From Pseudomonadota bacterium (GTDB taxonomy: Bacteria; Pseudomonadota; Alphaproteobacteria; Rhizobiales; Hyphomicrobiaceae), in the NCBI GenBank assembly GCA_021812845.1, contig JAKAML010000040.1, forward strand, positions 1-8,600: a stretch of DNA of 8,600 nt. The letters run 5' to 3'. Positions within the stretch are counted from its first letter, which is position 1; each line of letters begins with the position of its first letter. Below the pieces are notes generated by a model that saw only the letters and a program-made list of their open reading frames with translations, had not been told where the DNA came from and ran no database searches. Made by a program: the position numbers and the translations under genes. Of this stretch, positions 5,341 to 8,600 are shown in pieces.

Positions 5341-6195
5341 TCAGTCTTTCGCGGCGGGAGCGGGTGCCGCCTCGGCCGGCGCCTTGTCAGGCAGAGATCC
5401 GGTCGCGATCGGGCTCGCCGGCGCGACCGACGGCACGGCGACGGCATTGCCCTCGGCGCGCCGTCCGGCCGCCGGCCTGTAGACGCCGAACCAGGTGTTG
5501 TCGCGCGGCAGCAGGCGGCTGTGCAGCTCGGCCCACATGGACCGCGAGCCGATCCCGTTGACGAACGTCGCCGTCGGCGGCGTCGCCAGGATCGCCAGCA
5601 CCAGCGCCGCCGCCATGCCCAGCGAGGCGGTCGGGTAGCGGCGATCGATCAGCTTCAGGGCGGTGCCGAACGACGCCTTGACCCGGGTATCCATGACATC
5701 GACCGAGTACATCTCGTCGAGGATCAGGTGGGTCAGGAAGCCGATCATCAGGAAACCGGCGCCCAGCCAGGCCACGCCCTCGTGGCGGCCGAGGACGTGG
5801 TAGTAGACGACCGCGGTCGCCGCGGCGCTGAACGCCCCGGCCAGGATCGAGTGCCAGATGCCGCGATGGACCGCCAGCCGGTGGAAGACGGCGTGAAGTC
5901 CATAGCGCACCAGCGCCAAGGTTCCGAGCCACAGGATCAGCATTTCGGCGATCGAATACTTGTGCGCGAAGTTGAACAGCACGGCGAAAGAGAAGAAGAT
6001 CCCGAGACCCGAGAACATCGCCTTGCTCGGGCGGGAGTCCTTCAGGTCGATATCGGGCAGCACCGAGCCGAGCACTCCGGCCATGGTGACCGCGAGCAGA
6101 TTTTCCGGCGCCACCACGTCGGCGGCGAGAGTGACCACCGCGAGCGCGCCGGAGACCACGGTTCCGACCGCGATGTGCGTCGTGAAGTTCGCCAT
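5341..6195 (-). CDS. YdjM/DUF457-family inner-membrane metal-dependent hydrolase
   Basis: The 284-aa protein belongs to the YdjM family (PF04307, formerly DUF457), predicted membrane-bound metal-dependent hydrolases. Its characteristic polar residues within hydrophobic segments are visible: H7 in the N-terminal MANFTTHIAVG, D48 and D50 in LPDID, H105, H110 and H115 around HRGIWHS, and H156/D160 in THLILDEMYSVD. There are about five to seven membrane segments. The last ~50 residues form an Ala/Pro-rich, probably disordered tail. The start at 6195 is firm, with GGAGG five bases upstream. In E. coli ydjM belongs to the LexA regulon, but no SOS-type box was recognised here. It is convergent with the TetR gene and divergent from the CDF gene. 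The substrate is unknown; the family call is secure. Confidence 0.9.
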   Translation of the reverse strand: MANFTTHIAVGTVVSGALAVVTLAADVVAPENLLAVTMAGVLGSVLPDIDLKDSRPSKAMFSGLGIFFSFAVLFNFAHKYSIAEMLILWLGTLALVRYGLHAVFHRLAVHRGIWHSILAGAFSAAATAVVYYHVLGRHEGVAWLGAGFLMIGFLTHLILDEMYSVDVMDTRVKASFGTALKLIDRRYPTASLGMAAALVLAILATPPTATFVNGIGSRSMWAELHSRLLPRDNTWFGVYRPAAGRRAEGNAVAVPSVAPASPIATGSLPDKAPAEAAPAPAAKD

Positions 6196-6241
6196 GCCCG
6201 CCTCCTCTGCCGCTGCCGGTCCGTCCCCGGCACACTCCTGA

Positions 6242-6256
6242 TGCACCCCAGGTGCA
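6242..6256. promoter_or_regulatory. Inverted repeat TGCACC-N3-GGTGCA, candidate operator
   Basis: Two exact 6-bp half-sites are separated by CCA, located 47-61 bases upstream of the hydrolase start codon on the minus strand. The position would suit control of the hydrolase promoter. The TGCAC/GTGC half-site resembles that in the palindrome upstream of the TetR gene, but the spacing differs by one base, so a shared regulator is only a possibility. Confidence 0.4.
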
Positions 6257-6379
6257 CTCAGGTCTCGGCGGACCTCGAGCGGCCACCGACCGGGTTCCGG
6301 CCTAGCTTCGAAGCACCTGATTCTCGGGGCGAGCGCGAGGCGGGGGCGCGCGGAGGCTGTGGATGACGCCGCCGGGCTT

Positions 6380-6427
6380 CTGCTCCCGTCGCCGCCTCGG
6401 GCCCCTGCTCCCGTCGCCGCCTCGGGC
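6380..6427. repeat. Two-copy direct repeat, 25-base period
   Basis: A 23-base unit starting CTGCTCCCGTCGCC and ending CTCGGGC occurs at 6380-6402 and again, identically, at 6405-6427, with two differing bases between. It lies in the non-coding spacer upstream of the CDF gene. It may be a local slippage duplication or part of a dispersed repeat family; a single window cannot tell. Confidence 0.8.
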
Positions 6428-6552
6428 TCGCGCCCGGCTCCGCCGTCGGTCGCAAGGGTGCCCTGCGGTGCTGCGGGTGGCGCCCCGCGGGCGGATGTGG
6501 AACAAGGGCGGCACGCCCGCGCGGCCCCTCGCGCCGGCCGGATTGCGGACCC

Positions 6553-7482
6553 ATGCCCTCCATCCCGCCCCCCACAGAGACGCTGATCCGCCGCACCGCG
6601 CTCGCGAGCATCGTGGTCGCGGCGGTGGTCATGGGGGGCAAGTATCTCGCCTACCACGTCACCGGCAGCGTCGCGCTCTACTCGGACGCGATCGAGAGCA
6701 TCGCCAACATCCTGACCGCCATCGCGGCGATGATCGCGATCCGCGTCAGCGCCGCGCCGCCCGACCGGCAGCACCCGTTCGGCCATCACAAGGCCGAGTA
6801 CTTCTCGGCCGTGCTCGAGGGCGTGCTCATCACCGTGGCGGCGATCCTGGTGCTCGAGGCTGCCTGGGACGCCGTCTGGCGGCCGCGCCGGATCGAGGCG
6901 CCGGGGCTCGGCATGGCGATCAATCTTGCCGCGACCGCGCTCAACGCCCTCTGGGCCTATGTCCTGATCTCGCGCGGCAAGGCGTGGCGCTCGCCCGCGC
7001 TCGCCGCCGACGGCTGGCATCTCGTGAGCGACGTCGCGACCTCGCTCGGCGTGCTCCTGGGCCTCGCCGTCGCGACGCTCAGCGGCTGGGCGATCCTCGA
7101 TCCCCTGCTCGCGGCTCTCGTCGCGGTCAACATCCTCTGGAGCGGCTTCCGCATCGTGCGCGAGTCGCTGTCGAGCCTGCTCGACGAGGCCGCCTCGCCA
7201 GAGATCGAGGCCGGCATCCGCGCGGCGATCCGCTCGGGCGGCGACGGCGCGCTCGAGGTGCACGACATCCGTACCCGACACGCCGGCCGGGCGACCTTCA
7301 TCGAGTTCCATCTCGTGGTGCCGGGGACGATGACGGTCGAGGCGTCGCACGTCATCTGCGACCGGCTTGAGGCGGCGATCGCGCGCACGGTCGAAGGCGC
7401 GCGCACGGTCATCCACGTCGAGCCCGAGCACAAGGCCAAGCGCCATGGGACGACCGGCGCGATCCGGCTGTCGCAGGGGTAG
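6553..7482 (+). CDS. Cation diffusion facilitator (CDF) family divalent-metal exporter
   Basis: This 309-aa inner-membrane metal/proton antiporter exports divalent cations such as Zn, Co, Ni, Fe or Mn. The usual six membrane segments span about 15-200, followed by the cytoplasmic metal-sensing domain (about 206-292) with H237-D238, H253, H266 and H288. The hallmark GSVALYSDAIESIAN lies at 38-52, HPFGHHKAEYFSA at 74-86, and the TM5 metal site HLVSD (H156, D160) is intact. The matching TM2 site, normally (H/D)xxxD, reads E48-x-x-x-N52. I believe this SDAxESIxN form recurs in a proteobacterial CDF subgroup, from memory. Metal specificity cannot be assigned. The ATG at 6553 lacks a good Shine-Dalgarno, but no better start exists before TM1. 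It is divergent from the hydrolase gene and convergent with rimO. The family is certain. Confidence 0.93.
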   Translation: MPSIPPPTETLIRRTALASIVVAAVVMGGKYLAYHVTGSVALYSDAIESIANILTAIAAMIAIRVSAAPPDRQHPFGHHKAEYFSAVLEGVLITVAAILVLEAAWDAVWRPRRIEAPGLGMAINLAATALNALWAYVLISRGKAWRSPALAADGWHLVSDVATSLGVLLGLAVATLSGWAILDPLLAALVAVNILWSGFRIVRESLSSLLDEAASPEIEAGIRAAIRSGGDGALEVHDIRTRHAGRATFIEFHLVVPGTMTVEASHVICDRLEAAIARTVEGARTVIHVEPEHKAKRHGTTGAIRLSQG

Positions 7483-7630
7483 GAATTCAATTGTCTGCCG
7501 CTGCCGGTCGGCGCACGGAACGCGTGTCGGATGGGGCCGGCACAGCCCAGTGCGCCGGGAGGCCGGCTCCCCGCAGGGGTGACGCCGGGCGCAAAGCGAA
7601 AACTCTTCCCGGGCGCAATGCAGAAACGCC
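7483..7630. other. 148-base spacer between convergent CDF and rimO genes
   Basis: No gene. It contains an interrupted hairpin at 7563-7588 (CCGGC/GCCGG outer pairs and CCCC-GCA-GGGG inner pairs, with unequal bulges) that might act in transcription ending, though neither side has a T tract. A 10-base direct repeat CCGGGCGCAA also occurs twice, near 7586 and 7609. Confidence 0.35.
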
Positions 7631-8600
7631 CTACACCCGCTCCGCCCACAGGTCGGTCTCGTCGGCGTGGAGCACCTCGGCGCGGACGATGTCGCCCGGC
7701 TTCACTCCGGCGTCGCCGTTGAGGAAGACGCTGCCGTCGATCTCGGGCGCGTCCCACTGCGAGCGGCCCATGCCCCCCTCGTCGTCGACCTCGTCGACGA
7801 GGACGTCGATGGTGCGGCCGATCTTGGCCGCGAGGCGCTGCTCGGAGATCTGCTGCTGCACCGCCATGAAGCGGTGCCAGCGCTCGTCCTTGACCTCCTC
7901 CGGCACCGCGCCCGGCAGCGCATTGGCCTTCGCTCCTTCGACCGGCTCGTACTTGAAGCAGCCGACGCGGTCGAGGCGCGTCTCCGCGAGCCATTGCAGC
8001 AGGAGCTCGAAATCGGCCTCGGTCTCGCCGGGGAAGCCGACGATGAAGGTCGAGCGCACGGCGAGGTCGGGGCAGGCCTTGCGCCACGCCGCGATGCGGT
8101 CGGCCGTCTTCTCCTGGTGCGCGGGGCGGCGCATGGCCTTTAGCACCGCGGGGCTCGCGTGCTGGAACGGAATGTCGAGATAGGGGAGGATCTTCCCCTC
8201 GGTCATCAGCTCGATCACTTCGTCGACGTGCGGGTAGGGGTATACGTAGTGGAGGCGCACCCAGGCGCCTAGGTCGCCCAACGCGCGGGCCAGATCGAGA
8301 AAGCGGGCCTTCAGAGGCGCGCCCTTCCACGGGCTCTCGGCGTACTTGAGATCGAGACCGTAGGCGGAGGTGTCCTGCGAGATGACGAGCAATTCCTTGA
8401 CGCCCGCCTTCACCAGCCGCTCGGCCTCGGCCATCACGTGGTTCGCGGGCCGCGATGCGAGGTCGCCGCGCAGCGCCGGGATGATGCAGAACGAGCAGCG
8501 GTTGTTGCAGCCCTCCGAGATCTTCAGATAGGCGTAGTGGCGCGGCGTCAGCCTCAACCCCTCGGGCGGAACGAGATCGACGTAGGGATCGTGCAGCGGC
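7631..8600 (-). CDS. rimO: Ribosomal protein S12 methylthiotransferase RimO (N-terminal part beyond the window)
   Basis: RimO is a radical-SAM enzyme that adds a methylthio group to the conserved aspartate of ribosomal protein S12, using two iron-sulfur clusters. The visible 322 residues are the C-terminal three quarters of a protein usually about 440 aa long. Reading in from the edge comes [12 protein letters not shown], then the radical-SAM cysteine motif [17 protein letters not shown] (C31, C35, C38 of the visible part), QDTSAYGLD, a Pro/Tyr-rich segment, [16 protein letters not shown] and [13 protein letters not shown]. The TRAM domain that binds S12 ends the chain. The wording around the cysteines distinguishes it from MiaB. 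The apparent start at 8557 is only an internal Leu (TTG) codon: the frame is open to the edge and still matches RimO there. The first cluster domain with its three cysteines is outside. The stop is TAG at 7631-7633. Confidence 0.96.
   Translation of the reverse strand, partial: PLHDPYVDLVPPEGLRLTPRHYAYLKISEGCNNRCSFCIIPALRGDLASRPANHVMAEAERLVKAGVKELLVISQDTSAYGLDLKYAESPWKGAPLKARFLDLARALGDLGAWVRLHYVYPYPHVDEVIELMTEGKILPYLDIPFQHASPAVLKAMRRPAHQEKTADRIAAWRKACPDLAVRSTFIVGFPGETEADFELLLQWLAETRLDRVGCFKYEPVEGAKANALPGAVPEEVKDERWHRFMAVQQQISEQRLAAKIGRTIDVLVDEVDDEGGMGRSQWDAPEIDGSVFLNGDAGVKPGDIVRAEVLHADETDLWAERV

Larger units (their letters stand above)
6196..6552. other. 357-base divergent spacer between the hydrolase and CDF genes
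   Basis: This is a very G+C-rich spacer that must hold the promoters of both divergent genes. It contains a 15-base inverted repeat (6242-6256) on the hydrolase side and two copies of a 25-base-period direct repeat (6380-6427) on the CDF side. Long frames cross it on both strands, as expected at this base composition, but none gives a recognisable protein. No promoter could be fixed with confidence. Confidence 0.45.

Noticed and set aside
6196..7446. N-terminal extension of the DUF457 frame, making a 701-aa protein
   Set aside because: The added 417 residues are Arg/Asp/Gly-rich shadow of the CDF gene. A strong GGAGG and ATG at 6195 begin the real protein, MANFTTH.
6957..8330. 457-codon minus-strand frame across the CDF end and rimO
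   Set aside because: It overlaps rimO in another frame and reads as Arg/Pro/Gly-rich sequence with no motif. The RimO frame explains the region.
1..8600. CRISPR arrays, tRNA/rRNA genes, insertion sequences
   Set aside because: No regularly spaced repeats, no tRNA-like cloverleaf or rRNA sequence recognised, and no transposase-like protein in any frame.

Overview
The window is very G+C-rich (one 60-base coding line counts 80% G+C) and carries single-cluster genes typical of Alphaproteobacteria. The Tad/Flp pilus genes, a CtrA-type box in front of a pilin gene, and the RimO and CDF sequence types point to the order Hyphomicrobiales (Rhizobiales). I cannot name a genus.

Left part (1-4413): one side of a Tad (tight adherence, type IVb/Flp) pilus locus. 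On the minus strand, reading leftwards from the middle, are a 55-aa Flp prepilin (1193-1360) with its own strong terminator, a second 61-aa Flp prepilin (687-872), and the CpaA/TadV-type prepilin peptidase (20-523) that should process them. A 781-base non-coding region (1361-2141) follows. It holds an exact TTAA-N7-TTAA CtrA-type box, an A+T-rich stretch and a 15-bp perfect inverted repeat. On the plus strand are a short periplasmic protein made of little more than a pilus/secretin N-terminal domain (2142-2660), a TadE-like minor pseudopilin (2930-3571) and a second TadE/TadG-like protein (3698-4336), closed by a GC-rich hairpin. The motor, platform and secretin genes (cpaB-cpaF, tadB, tadC) are not in view; they may lie outside the window. 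The visible genes therefore supply the building blocks and their processing enzyme: major pilin, minor pseudopilins and peptidase.

Right part (4414-8600): unrelated single genes. A TetR-family regulator (4687-5295) has a 14-bp perfect palindrome just upstream. It is convergent with a YdjM/DUF457 inner-membrane metal-dependent hydrolase (5341-6195, minus). That gene diverges from a cation diffusion facilitator (6553-7482, plus) across a 357-base spacer holding a second inverted repeat and a 25-bp-period direct repeat. The CDF gene converges on rimO (7631 to past the right edge, minus), the ribosomal protein S12 methylthiotransferase, whose N-terminal part is cut off.

I found no RNA gene, insertion sequence or CRISPR array. 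All protein families are known ones. The less ordinary items are the regulatory structure around the pilin genes, the stand-alone secretin-N-like protein, the candidate TetR operator and the altered TM2 metal site of the CDF protein.
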